Of a stretch of DNA of 19,069 nucleotides, positions 7,890-15,582 are shown piece after piece. The stretch's first letter is position 1. Each line of letters opens with the position of its first letter. Source of the stretch: Flavobacteriales bacterium (lineage in GTDB: Bacteria > Bacteroidota > Bacteroidia > Flavobacteriales > Weeksellaceae); NCBI GenBank assembly GCA_900770875.1, contig CAAGLV010000080.1, positions 1 through 19,069 on the forward strand. Direction: 5' to 3'. A program made the position numbers and the translations under genes. The notes under the pieces are model-generated. The model saw only the letters and a program-made list of their open reading frames with translations. It was not told where the DNA came from and made no database searches.

Positions 7890-8675
7890 TTATCCTAAAT
7901 CGCCTCCAGAAACAGGAATTGTAACACCTGTGATATATTTTGCTTCGTCTGAAGCAGCAAATAAAATGGCATTAACTTGATCTTCGATTTGGCCGTATTT
8001 TTTTTGAAGTGAACTATTTATTGTTTGATCTACAATTTGTTGATACCAAATCTCTTCTTGATTAGATAATTTATTTTCGTTACGTGGAATAATGCGTGGT
8101 GGAGCCTCAGTTCCACCAGTTGCAATTGCTACTACACGTATATTGTTGTCTGCTTGCTCAAAAGCCAAAGAAGCTGTTAATGCATTTACTCCTCCTTTTG
8201 CCGCAGCATAAGGAATACGATTAATTGAACGAGTTGCGATAGAAGAAACATTGATAATTACACCTCCTTGGTTGGCTATCATTAATGGTAAAACAGCTCT
8301 GCATCCCCAAATTGTTGGAAATAACGAACGATTAATTTCTTTAATAATTTCGTCTTCTTGGTAATGCTGAAAAGGTTTCGCCCAAATTGTTCCACCAACA
8401 TTATTAATTAAAACATCTACTGTTTTAAAGTGTTTTTGAGTTTCTTCGATTACTTTTTCGAAGCCCGCATAGGTTTCTAAATCAGCTATTATTGCAAGTA
8501 CATTTAAACCTTGATCTTTTAATTGATCGGCAACTTGTCTTACAATTTCTGATCTATCTACCAATATTGTTTTAGCTCCTTCTTTTGCTAATCGCTCGGC
8601 TACTCCCTTTCCTATTCCTTGTGCAGCGCCAGTTACAATCGCAATTTTGTCTTTAAATCTATCTTTAAAAATCAT
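7890..8675 (-). CDS. benD: Benzoate cis-diol dehydrogenase (SDR family)
   Basis: A 261-residue short-chain dehydrogenase that oxidises and decarboxylates 1,6-dihydroxycyclohexa-2,4-diene-1-carboxylate to catechol, reducing NAD. The Rossmann motif TGAAQGIG is at 15-22, NNVGG at about 91-95, the catalytic Ser near 144, and YAAAK gives Tyr156 and Lys160. After the Rossmann strand the sequence reads LVDRS; an Asp there normally selects NAD over NADP. It matches known BenD proteins in length. It lies 21 bp after the transporter gene and just before the outer-membrane protein gene. Its presence tells a benzoate (or toluate) route from an anthranilate route, whose diol collapses to catechol without an enzyme. 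Confidence 0.92.
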   Translation of the reverse strand: MIFKDRFKDKIAIVTGAAQGIGKGVAERLAKEGAKTILVDRSEIVRQVADQLKDQGLNVLAIIADLETYAGFEKVIEETQKHFKTVDVLINNVGGTIWAKPFQHYQEDEIIKEINRSLFPTIWGCRAVLPLMIANQGGVIINVSSIATRSINRIPYAAAKGGVNALTASLAFEQADNNIRVVAIATGGTEAPPRIIPRNENKLSNQEEIWYQQIVDQTINSSLQKKYGQIEDQVNAILFAASDEAKYITGVTIPVSGGDLG

Positions 8676-8696
8676 TAAGTTTGGGTTTGAAAAAAA

Positions 8697-10019
8697 TTAT
8701 AGTGCGTTAATTGGTTTTGATTCGATTGCTTTTTTAAGGTTAACAAAACTGATAGCGATTGCACCAATTGCTCCTGGAATTGCAAAAACTAAAAAGTTGT
8801 ATTCTAACGAAAGATTCATTCCTAATAAAATACCTCCAATTAATGGACCTACAATACCACCTAAACGACCAACACCAGATGCCCATCCAATTCCTGTTGA
8901 ACGAACTTCCATTGGATAATACTGAGCAACATAAGTATATAGTAAAATCTGAGTTCCGATTGTTGTTGCACCAGCAATAAATAATAAGAAATATAATGTT
9001 ACCGAATTGCCTTTAAAACCAAGTAAAAACAATGATATTGCTGCTAATGAAAGGAATACGATTAAAACATTTTTTAATTTAAATTTATCGCCAAGTTTTC
9101 CTCCAAAAATTGCTCCTATCATTCCTCCAAAGTTTAAAACTAGCAAGAACATTAAGCTAGATCCTAATGGATATCCTGCTTTTGTCATTAATTTTGGTAA
9201 CCAAGAGTTTAATCCATAAACCATTAATAAGCACATAAAAAACGATATCCAAAACATTAATGTACTTACTAATCGTCCGTTTTTAAATAAATGAGAAATT
9301 CCTACATTCTCTAATTTAATCGGCATATAAAACTTACTATTCTCTTGTACATTTAATTCGGGAGCAATTTTATCTAATACTTTTTTAACTTGATCATTTT
9401 GATTTTTTACAACCAAAAATCCTATCGATTCAGGAACATATTTGTAGATAAATGGAATTGTTAAGATTGGTAAAGTACCAAGATAAAACATCATTTTCCA
9501 ACCAAAAATTGGCAATAACCAAATTCCTAAAAATGCAGCCAAAATACCTCCAACACCATATCCACTAAACATTAAAGTAGATAAAAAAGATTTATTTTTT
9601 TGAGGTGCATATTCTGTAATTAAAGCAACAGCATTAGGCATTAAACCTCCGATACCTAATCCGGCAATAAATCGTAAAATACCAAAAGACGAAGGGCCGG
9701 TACATAACGTTACCAAATAAGAAAAAATCGTAAAAATTAACATACAAATGATGATACATTTTTTACGTCCGATTCGGTCGGATATCGAGCCAAATATAAT
9801 TGCACCAAACATCATCCCAAATAAAGCATAACTTCCTAACATACCTGCTTGTACAGGTGTTAATTGCCATTCGTCCATTAAAACAGGAAGAACAACTCCA
9901 AATACTACTAAGTCGTAAACATCAAAAACGATGATTAAGAAACAATAGAATACCAATAGCTTGTGAAATACATTGAACTTTGCCTGATCAATGATTTCTT
10001 GAACATTAATAGAATTCAT
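8697..10019 (-). CDS. benK: MFS aromatic acid:H+ symporter, BenK-type benzoate transporter
   Basis: A 440-residue inner-membrane protein with about twelve hydrophobic segments, of the aromatic acid:H+ symporter branch of the major facilitator superfamily. Motif A between helices 2 and 3 is GSISDRIGRKK (77-87). In helix 1 the family's DG(F/Y)D motif, needed for transport in PcaK/BenK, appears as DVYD (33-36): both Asp are kept but Gly is replaced by Val. GLGIGGLMPNAVALITEYAPQKNK (from about 120) is the typical helix 4-5 block. It lies between benC (35 bp gap) and benD (21 bp gap), so benzoate or benzoate-like acids are the likely cargo. 4-Hydroxybenzoate or muconate cannot be excluded from sequence. 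Confidence 0.85.
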   Translation of the reverse strand: MNSINVQEIIDQAKFNVFHKLLVFYCFLIIVFDVYDLVVFGVVLPVLMDEWQLTPVQAGMLGSYALFGMMFGAIIFGSISDRIGRKKCIIICMLIFTIFSYLVTLCTGPSSFGILRFIAGLGIGGLMPNAVALITEYAPQKNKSFLSTLMFSGYGVGGILAAFLGIWLLPIFGWKMMFYLGTLPILTIPFIYKYVPESIGFLVVKNQNDQVKKVLDKIAPELNVQENSKFYMPIKLENVGISHLFKNGRLVSTLMFWISFFMCLLMVYGLNSWLPKLMTKAGYPLGSSLMFLLVLNFGGMIGAIFGGKLGDKFKLKNVLIVFLSLAAISLFLLGFKGNSVTLYFLLFIAGATTIGTQILLYTYVAQYYPMEVRSTGIGWASGVGRLGGIVGPLIGGILLGMNLSLEYNFLVFAIPGAIGAIAISFVNLKKAIESKPINAL

Positions 10020-10054
10020 AATAATTTGTGTGTTTTGTGGTTTTGATTTTGTGT

Positions 10055-11065
10055 TTAGGCCGATATTAGCCCAGTAGGTACAAATTTCTCTGTATAAAAA
10101 TTATCGTACGAAATTTGATTTGTTTCTAAAGCCTGTTTTACTGCATCTACCATTGCATTAGGTCCGCAAATGTAAATGTCGTAAATTGGTTTATTTAAAG
10201 TTTCTTTATTAATCCATTGCGTAACAAAACCTGTAGCAAATGTTGAAGATTCTTCGTTAGAAACACAAGCAAACGTTTGCAGATTTATATTTTTAAAGGC
10301 GTTAATACGATCTAATTCTACAACATTTTCTGTTGTTGTTGCACCATAAAATAACTGAATATTTTCTGTACAATTTTCGTTGTTTAACTGTTCCATCATT
10401 GCAATAAATGGAGCAATACCAGTTCCTCCTGCAAAAAATAAAGTTGGCTTAGTAATTTCGCGATTATAAAAACTACCTAGCGGACCTGTAATTTGTAATT
10501 CGTCGCCAACTTTTGCATTACGTAAATAATTCGACATTAATCCAACTTCCGGAATTAAACGAATAATAAACTCCATTTCGTCTGAATTTGACAAAGATGA
10601 AAACGAATACGAACGTGTTTCTGTAGAACCTGGCACCAAAATGTTAGCATATTGCCCTGGTAAAAAAGAAATGGTAGATTGATCTTTAGTTTTAACACGC
10701 AATTTTACAATTTCTGATGATAAAAATGTAAGCTCGGTAATTTGCGTTTGATACGTTGTAGACTCTACTTTACAAGCCAAAGAACTTGCTAAAATATCAA
10801 CTACCATATCGGTTTCGGGACGCATTTGACAAGCTAACCCGTAACCTATTTGCGCTTCGTCGTCCGATAATGCATCTTCGATATAATCACCAGCATCAAA
10901 CGATCCGCTTCGTGCCAAACATTTACAAGTTCCGCAAGCACCATCAGCACAATCTAAAGGGATATTGATCCCTTCTCGGTATGCTGCATCGGCAATTGTT
11001 TCGTATCCCGTCGTTTCTATAAAACGTGTGATACCATCTTCAAAATTTAATGCAATTTTTGCCAT
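10055..11065 (-). CDS. benC: Benzoate 1,2-dioxygenase electron-transfer component
   Basis: A 336-residue reductase passing electrons from NADH through FAD and a [2Fe-2S] centre to the BenAB oxygenase. The N-terminal plant-type ferredoxin domain has Cys39, Cys44, Cys47 (CADGACGTC) and Cys79 (GLACQM). The flavin domain shows RSYS at 151-154. The NAD domain has GGTGIAP (213-219), CGPNAMV near 290 and the C-terminal FYTEKF. Domain order (ferredoxin, FAD, NAD) and length are those of BenC/XylZ/AntC. It starts 11 bp after benB, and the MFS gene follows. Confidence 0.95.
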   Translation of the reverse strand: MAKIALNFEDGITRFIETTGYETIADAAYREGINIPLDCADGACGTCKCLARSGSFDAGDYIEDALSDDEAQIGYGLACQMRPETDMVVDILASSLACKVESTTYQTQITELTFLSSEIVKLRVKTKDQSTISFLPGQYANILVPGSTETRSYSFSSLSNSDEMEFIIRLIPEVGLMSNYLRNAKVGDELQITGPLGSFYNREITKPTLFFAGGTGIAPFIAMMEQLNNENCTENIQLFYGATTTENVVELDRINAFKNINLQTFACVSNEESSTFATGFVTQWINKETLNKPIYDIYICGPNAMVDAVKQALETNQISYDNFYTEKFVPTGLISA

Positions 11066-11076
11066 AATTTTATTTT

Positions 11077-11562
11077 TTAGATATGATAAACGTCTAATAC
11101 TTGACGGATATAATCGTTTTTGATGATTATTTTTTTGTTAGTGATTAAATACGAATCTTCTACTTTTTTTAACGTATAAAAACTTGTTCCGAAGAATTGC
11201 TCTGTAATTTTGTATCGAAAAGAAAGCGTATGCCAATTAAAACGTAATTTAATTTCGGAATCGGTTTCTTCTAAAATTTCTACATTATTAATGTTGTGCG
11301 CAGTTCTGGGTTCGGGCATCGAAGCCGAAGAGCGTTCGGTTTTAATACGAAAAATACGATCTTCTAAACCACCTTTATTGGGATAATAAATTAACGAAAT
11401 CTCGGTATATGGATTTGTTGTTAACTCGTCGTCATCAGTCCAACTTGGCATCCAAAACTGACAATTTTCATCATAAAATTTTAACCATTCGTCCCATTCT
11501 TTATCATCTAAATGACGGGCTTCTTTGTAAAGAAATGCAAGTATATTGTTATAAGTTTCCAT
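11077..11562 (-). CDS. benB: Benzoate 1,2-dioxygenase small (beta) subunit
   Basis: A 161-residue ring-hydroxylating dioxygenase beta subunit of the SnoaL/NTF2-like fold. It is structural and supports the alpha3beta3 oxygenase. Family features are EARHLDDKEWDEWLKFY at the N-terminus, RTAHNINNVE in the middle and LDVYHI at the extreme C-terminus. Length is standard. The ATG lies only 3 bp after the benA stop, which favours coupled expression of the two subunits. Confidence 0.95.
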   Translation of the reverse strand: METYNNILAFLYKEARHLDDKEWDEWLKFYDENCQFWMPSWTDDDELTTNPYTEISLIYYPNKGGLEDRIFRIKTERSSASMPEPRTAHNINNVEILEETDSEIKLRFNWHTLSFRYKITEQFFGTSFYTLKKVEDSYLITNKKIIIKNDYIRQVLDVYHI

Positions 11563-11565
11563 GGA

Positions 11566-12918
11566 TTAAATTGTTACCTCTTCTAATAAATTTGTTGTAA
11601 TTCCTTTAATTAAAGTTTCTTTCCAAAATTCGTGTTGTTTTACAAAAAGTGCTTCATCTTCGGATTTGATGCCTGAAATTAATGGATGTATTCCCATTTT
11701 TTTAGCTTGCTCATCTTGTCCGTAAATCCAATGTGTTGCGCCACGGCTCATATCATTGTATTTTAATTGATCGGATGTATAAGCAACTTGACACGAACGA
11801 AATTCTTCTAAATCGTCTGGTGTTCCCATTCCGGTAATGTTAAAGAAATCTTCGTACTGACGAATACGCGTTGCTCTTTCTTCTGCACTTTCTCCTTTTG
11901 GTGCAAAACAATAAATAGAAACTTCGGTTTCGTTAACAGAAATTGGTTTTACAACACGGATTTGTGTAGAAAATTGATCCATAATAAATACATTTGGATA
12001 AATGCCTAAATTACGTGTCATGTTAACCATAAAGCCGGCTTTTTCTTCGCCAAACTCAGCAATTAAACGCTCTTTTTGTTTATAAATAGGGCTAACTTCT
12101 GGATTAATTTTGTTGGTCCACAATAAGATATGTCCGTTTTCGAAACCATATACTCCAGCAACCGATTTACTCCAACCATTGGCATCAACAGCTTTTGTAG
12201 ATTCTTTAGCATAATCTCTGCGTCCCATTGTGGCAACATAATTCCAATGTACCGAAGAAACGTGATAACCATCTGCTCCGTTTTCCATTTGTAATTTCCA
12301 GTTTCCGTTGTAGATGTAAGACGACGTTCCGTTTAAAACTTCTAATCCTTCTGGAGCTTGGTCTACAATATGATCGATGATTAATTTAGTTTCGCCTAAA
12401 AAATCTTCTAACGATTGTACATCTGGATTTAACGAACCAAATAAAAATCCTTTATACGATCCAAATCGAGCAACTTTTACCAAATCGTGCGATCCTTCGC
12501 AATTAAATTGTTCTGGATAACCTCCTGTTTTTGCGTCTTTAACTTTTAATAGTTTACCTGCATTGCTAAATGTCCAACCGTGGAAAGGACAAGTAAAAGA
12601 CGATTTGTTTCCTTTTTTATAGCGACATAATTGTGCACCTTTATGCGTACAAGAATTAATTAATGCGTGTAATTCGTTATTTTTATCGCGTGTAATTACA
12701 ACCGATTGTTTACCTATTGTTGTTGTGTAATAATCGTTGATGTTTGGAATTTGAGATTCGTGTGCTAAATAAACCCAATTGCTTTCGAAGATATATTTCA
12801 TTTCTAAATCAAATAATGCTTCGTTTGTAAATGCTTCGCGGTTATGTTGGTATTGACCGTTTTCTTTATCATGTATTAATAAAGAATCGATATATTGTGG
12901 AGTTACATTTGATTTCAT
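11566..12918 (-). CDS. benA: Benzoate 1,2-dioxygenase large (alpha) subunit
   Basis: A 450-residue Rieske non-haem iron oxygenase catalytic subunit adding O2 to benzoate to give the cis-1,2-diol. The Rieske centre is C-x-H-x17-C-x2-H (Cys90, His92, Cys110, His113). The mononuclear iron site has His216 and His221 in NGADGYHVSSVHWNY, a block I recognise from BenA/XylX, with the Asp ligand probably in TPDDLEEF near residue 370. Length is typical. The close relatives XylX (toluate) and AntA (anthranilate) fit similarly; benD nearby excludes AntA, and benzoate is favoured over toluate by the ortho-cleavage catA. It is the first gene after a terminator, so its own promoter would lie in the short leader upstream. 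Confidence 0.94.
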   Translation of the reverse strand: MKSNVTPQYIDSLLIHDKENGQYQHNREAFTNEALFDLEMKYIFESNWVYLAHESQIPNINDYYTTTIGKQSVVITRDKNNELHALINSCTHKGAQLCRYKKGNKSSFTCPFHGWTFSNAGKLLKVKDAKTGGYPEQFNCEGSHDLVKVARFGSYKGFLFGSLNPDVQSLEDFLGETKLIIDHIVDQAPEGLEVLNGTSSYIYNGNWKLQMENGADGYHVSSVHWNYVATMGRRDYAKESTKAVDANGWSKSVAGVYGFENGHILLWTNKINPEVSPIYKQKERLIAEFGEEKAGFMVNMTRNLGIYPNVFIMDQFSTQIRVVKPISVNETEVSIYCFAPKGESAEERATRIRQYEDFFNITGMGTPDDLEEFRSCQVAYTSDQLKYNDMSRGATHWIYGQDEQAKKMGIHPLISGIKSEDEALFVKQHEFWKETLIKGITTNLLEEVTI

Positions 12919-12956
12919 ACTTTGTTATTTTTAATGACTAAAAATTAAAGTTTGGA

Positions 12957-13002
12957 TTAAAAAATAAGGGATATGCTCTATTCGCTTTCACATTCCCTTA
13001 TT
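12957..13002 (-). terminator. Hairpin with T-tract between catA and benA
   Basis: On the minus strand AATAAGGGA (13002 to 12994) pairs perfectly with TCCCTTATT (12971 to 12963). The loop is 22 bases, of which ATG/CAT can extend the stem past one bulge. Six T follow. The hairpin starts 15 bp after the catA stop. It would end or attenuate the catBCA transcript before the ben genes. Confidence 0.75.
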
Positions 13003-13017
13003 ATAAAATTTTTATTC

Positions 13018-13956
13018 TTAAGCTTCTACAGCTTCTACAGCAGCTCTTAAACGATTGTTTTCTCCTGCAGCAGCACCTTCAACTTCTTTAACGATATTAA
13101 AATCGAATTCGATTTTAGCAAAAGCTTCATCTTTGCCATATTTAGCAGCATCTTGTGCCGAAATACGAACAACAGGCGGAACTAACTCTGGACGTGTTGC
13201 AAAAGCAAAATCGTCGTAAGTTAATGGATCACCTTCGATATTAATTTGAGTTGTTAATTTTCTGAATTCTGGATGTGTTACAAAGAAATGAATGTGCGCC
13301 GGACGAGATCCGTGACGTCCTAATAACGACATTAATGTATCTGTGCTTCCGCCCGGAGGACAAGAATATCCTACAGGTAAGAATGATTTAAATTCGTATT
13401 TACCATCGGCATCTGTAATAATTGCACGACGTAAGTTAAATTCTGGTTGAGTTGAATCAAAGTGAGAATACATTCCTCTTAAATTACAATGCCAAACTTC
13501 TACTTTAGCACCAGGAACTGGGTTTCCTTGTTCGTCGCGAACAACACCACTCATGTATAATCTTTCGGCATTTTCTTCAACTTCAGTTTCTAATTCGGCA
13601 TATCCTACAGATTCTGGCGAACCTGCAACATATAATGGACCTTCGATTGTACGAGGAGTTAAATTGTGAATACCAGCTTGCTCGTCTTCCCAATCCATTT
13701 TTACATCAATAAATTTTTCGATACCTAAACCAGCAAAAACTAATCCCCATTCGTTGTTTTTTCCTGTTTTTGTTAACCAATCACATGCAATCCACATCTC
13801 TTCTGATGTAATATCTAAATCTGCCATTGCATTAAATAAATCTTTTAATAAGCGGTTGACGATTGCTTTTATTCTCTCGTTACCTTCTCCTGCTCTTTCT
13901 TGTGATTTAATTAAATCTAAAGTTGCGTCGATTACCGACTGATCCATTCTTGCCAT
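13018..13956 (-). CDS. catA: Catechol 1,2-dioxygenase (ortho cleavage)
   Basis: A 312-residue intradiol dioxygenase that splits catechol to cis,cis-muconate using non-haem Fe(III). The four ligands are visible: Tyr163 (RGMYSHF), Tyr197 (PVGYSCP), His221 and His223 (RPAHIHFFV). The N-terminal region (about 1-100) is the helical dimer and lipid-tunnel domain usual in catechol dioxygenases and absent from protocatechuate dioxygenases, so CatA is favoured over PcaGH. LTPRTIEGPLYV is the conserved block that opens the catalytic domain. The C-terminus is Ala/Glu-rich. It follows catC by 45 bp, and a terminator follows it. Confidence 0.94.
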   Translation of the reverse strand: MARMDQSVIDATLDLIKSQERAGEGNERIKAIVNRLLKDLFNAMADLDITSEEMWIACDWLTKTGKNNEWGLVFAGLGIEKFIDVKMDWEDEQAGIHNLTPRTIEGPLYVAGSPESVGYAELETEVEENAERLYMSGVVRDEQGNPVPGAKVEVWHCNLRGMYSHFDSTQPEFNLRRAIITDADGKYEFKSFLPVGYSCPPGGSTDTLMSLLGRHGSRPAHIHFFVTHPEFRKLTTQINIEGDPLTYDDFAFATRPELVPPVVRISAQDAAKYGKDEAFAKIEFDFNIVKEVEGAAAGENNRLRAAVEAVEA

Positions 13957-14001
13957 AATTTGATTTTTTTTTGGGTTTTGATTTTATATAATTGATGATT
14001 T

Positions 14002-14292
14002 TTATAATATTGTTTCTCTAATTGCATTGGGATGTTTGGTTACGCTTGTAACTTTAATCGTCATGTAAGGAAATAATGGTAACGAGCTGATGATTTGATG
14101 AAATTCTTCGGGACTATCTACCTCTAAAACAGAGATATTTGAGTATTTACCAGCTACGCGCCATAGATAAACCCATTTCCCTGATTTTTGCCATTGCTGA
14201 GAAGTTGCTTTTTCTCTTGCGATATAATCGGCAATTTTTTCTTCGCTCCAAGTTTCTGGAATATTTACATCCATTTCTACTACATATACCAT
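14002..14292 (-). CDS. catC: Muconolactone delta-isomerase
   Basis: A 96-residue protein of the small ferredoxin-fold decameric family that moves the double bond of muconolactone to give 3-oxoadipate enol-lactone. It opens MVYVVEMDVNIPETW and continues EKATSQQWQKSGKWVYLWRVAGKYSNISVLEVDSPEE, strongly resembling known CatC. Length is standard. It lies 25 bp after catB and 45 bp before catA, in a catBCA order also seen in Pseudomonas. Confidence 0.95.
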   Translation of the reverse strand: MVYVVEMDVNIPETWSEEKIADYIAREKATSQQWQKSGKWVYLWRVAGKYSNISVLEVDSPEEFHQIISSLPLFPYMTIKVTSVTKHPNAIRETIL

Positions 14293-14317
14293 CTTGATAT
14301 TAATTTTTTATGTTTGA

Positions 14318-15439
14318 TTATTTTCGTCTGTATTTTTCGATTTTATCTTCGTCCAAATCAATTCCTAAACCAGGACCTGTTGGCAGTTTTAAACCGCAAT
14401 TGTTGTATGTTAATCGTTTTGTTACGATATCGTCTGTAAGTAATAAAGGGCCAAACAATTCGGTTCCCCAAGACATATTTGTAGTTGTGCTAAAAACGTG
14501 CGCAGATGCTACTGTACCAATTGTACCTTCTAACATTGTACCTCCGTATAATGCAATATCAGCTGCTTCGGCCATACCAGCTATTTTATAAGCGTCATAT
14601 AAACCTCCTGTTTTCATAATCTTAACTGCAAAAACACTTCCTCCTCTTATGCTACATAGCTTTATTGCATCTGTAATTGTGGCACAAGCTTCGTCGGCCA
14701 TAATCGGAACTTCAAAATAATCGGTTAAACGAGCTAAACCATCAAAATTTGTTTTTACAATTGGCTGCTCAATTAAATCGATTCCGTTTTCTTGTAAAAC
14801 CTTAATCCATTTTTTAGCAACCGATTCTTCCCAAGCCTGATTAATATCTACAGTTATTTTAATATCTTCTCCTAAAGCCTTTTTAATAGCAGATACGTGT
14901 GCTACATCTAGTTTAGGATCTTTTCGTCCTATTTTTAATTTAAATGTATTATGACGATTTTCTGAAATAAGTTGTTGCGCTTCTTCGATATCCTTTGATG
15001 TATCGCCACTAGCAAGTGTCCATAACACACCAATATTATCATTTACAGCTCCACCTAATAAGGTTGAAACTGAAACATTTAACCTTTTTCCTTGTGCATC
15101 TAATAAAGCAGTTTCTATCCCTGCTTTAGCAAATGTGTTATGCTGAACGTTTTTATTTATAAGTTTTCGTAGTGCGTGTATATTGGTTGCATCTTTACCT
15201 ATTAATAATGGCGCGATGTATTGATCTATTGTCAGCTTCATACCTTCAGGAGATTCGGCTCCATAAGATAATCCTCCAATAGTTGTGGATTCGCCAAAAC
15301 CAACGATCCCATCATCCGAAAAAATCTTAATCAGAACCAATGTTTGGTTCATCATCACAGTCATAGAAAGATGATGCGGACGTATTGTAGGTAAATCTAC
15401 AATGATCGTTTCTACTTTTATAATTTTTGGTGTAGACAT
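14318..15439 (-). CDS. catB: Muconate cycloisomerase
   Basis: A 373-residue enolase-superfamily enzyme that cyclises cis,cis-muconate to (+)-muconolactone with Mn2+. The catalytic lysines Lys167 and Lys169 (TFKLKIG), metal ligands Asp198 (TVDIN), Glu224 (LIEQP) and Asp249 (MADEA), and the opposite lysine Lys273 (AVKIMKTGG) are all present. From memory these numbers match those of the Pseudomonas putida enzyme exactly. An ordinary cycloisomerase is favoured over a chloromuconate enzyme by the catechol context. It is the first structural gene after the regulator. Its ATG is abutted by an unusual nested inverted repeat. Confidence 0.94.
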   Translation of the reverse strand: MSTPKIIKVETIIVDLPTIRPHHLSMTVMMNQTLVLIKIFSDDGIVGFGESTTIGGLSYGAESPEGMKLTIDQYIAPLLIGKDATNIHALRKLINKNVQHNTFAKAGIETALLDAQGKRLNVSVSTLLGGAVNDNIGVLWTLASGDTSKDIEEAQQLISENRHNTFKLKIGRKDPKLDVAHVSAIKKALGEDIKITVDINQAWEESVAKKWIKVLQENGIDLIEQPIVKTNFDGLARLTDYFEVPIMADEACATITDAIKLCSIRGGSVFAVKIMKTGGLYDAYKIAGMAEAADIALYGGTMLEGTIGTVASAHVFSTTTNMSWGTELFGPLLLTDDIVTKRLTYNNCGLKLPTGPGLGIDLDEDKIEKYRRK

Positions 15440-15490
15440 GTTGTGTTTTTATTGTGTATTTAATACACTTCAAAATTGATAAAACACAAC
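15440..15490. repeat. Nested inverted repeats ending at the catB start codon
   Basis: Outer arms gttgtgtttt (15440-15449) and aaaacacaac (15481-15490) are exact reverse complements 31 bp apart. Within them lies a second perfect 15-bp inverted repeat, gtgtatt-t-aatacac (15454-15468). The outer proximal arm touches the catB ATG. In RNA this could fold into a structure covering the initiation region; in DNA it could be an operator. This is the only region between the regulator and catB. Confidence 0.5.
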
Positions 15491-15533
15491 TACATATTTT
15501 AGTTAATTTCAGTTAAAAATAGGATAAAACACA
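15478..15533. promoter_or_regulatory. 11-bp direct repeat, candidate operator for the AraC-type regulator
   Basis: The sequence gataaaacaca occurs at 15478-15488 and again at 15523-15533, exactly 45 bp apart in the same orientation. Both copies lie in the 143-bp gap between the regulator and catB. AraC-family proteins usually bind direct repeats upstream of their target promoter. The first copy overlaps the distal arm of the nested inverted repeat. No convincing TTG/TAnnTTTG Bacteroidetes promoter could be placed. Confidence 0.4.
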
Positions 15534-15582
15534 CATTTTAAATCTTGATAATAATAAAATATGCTATTAATTAGGACATTTT

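Noticed and set aside
10055..12918. Anthranilate (AntABC) or toluate (XylXYZ) dioxygenase instead of benzoate
   Set aside because: Anthranilate dioxygenase needs no diol dehydrogenase, yet benD is present. Toluate systems normally lead to meta cleavage, whereas this cluster has catA/B/C. Benzoate fits best, though related substrates remain possible.
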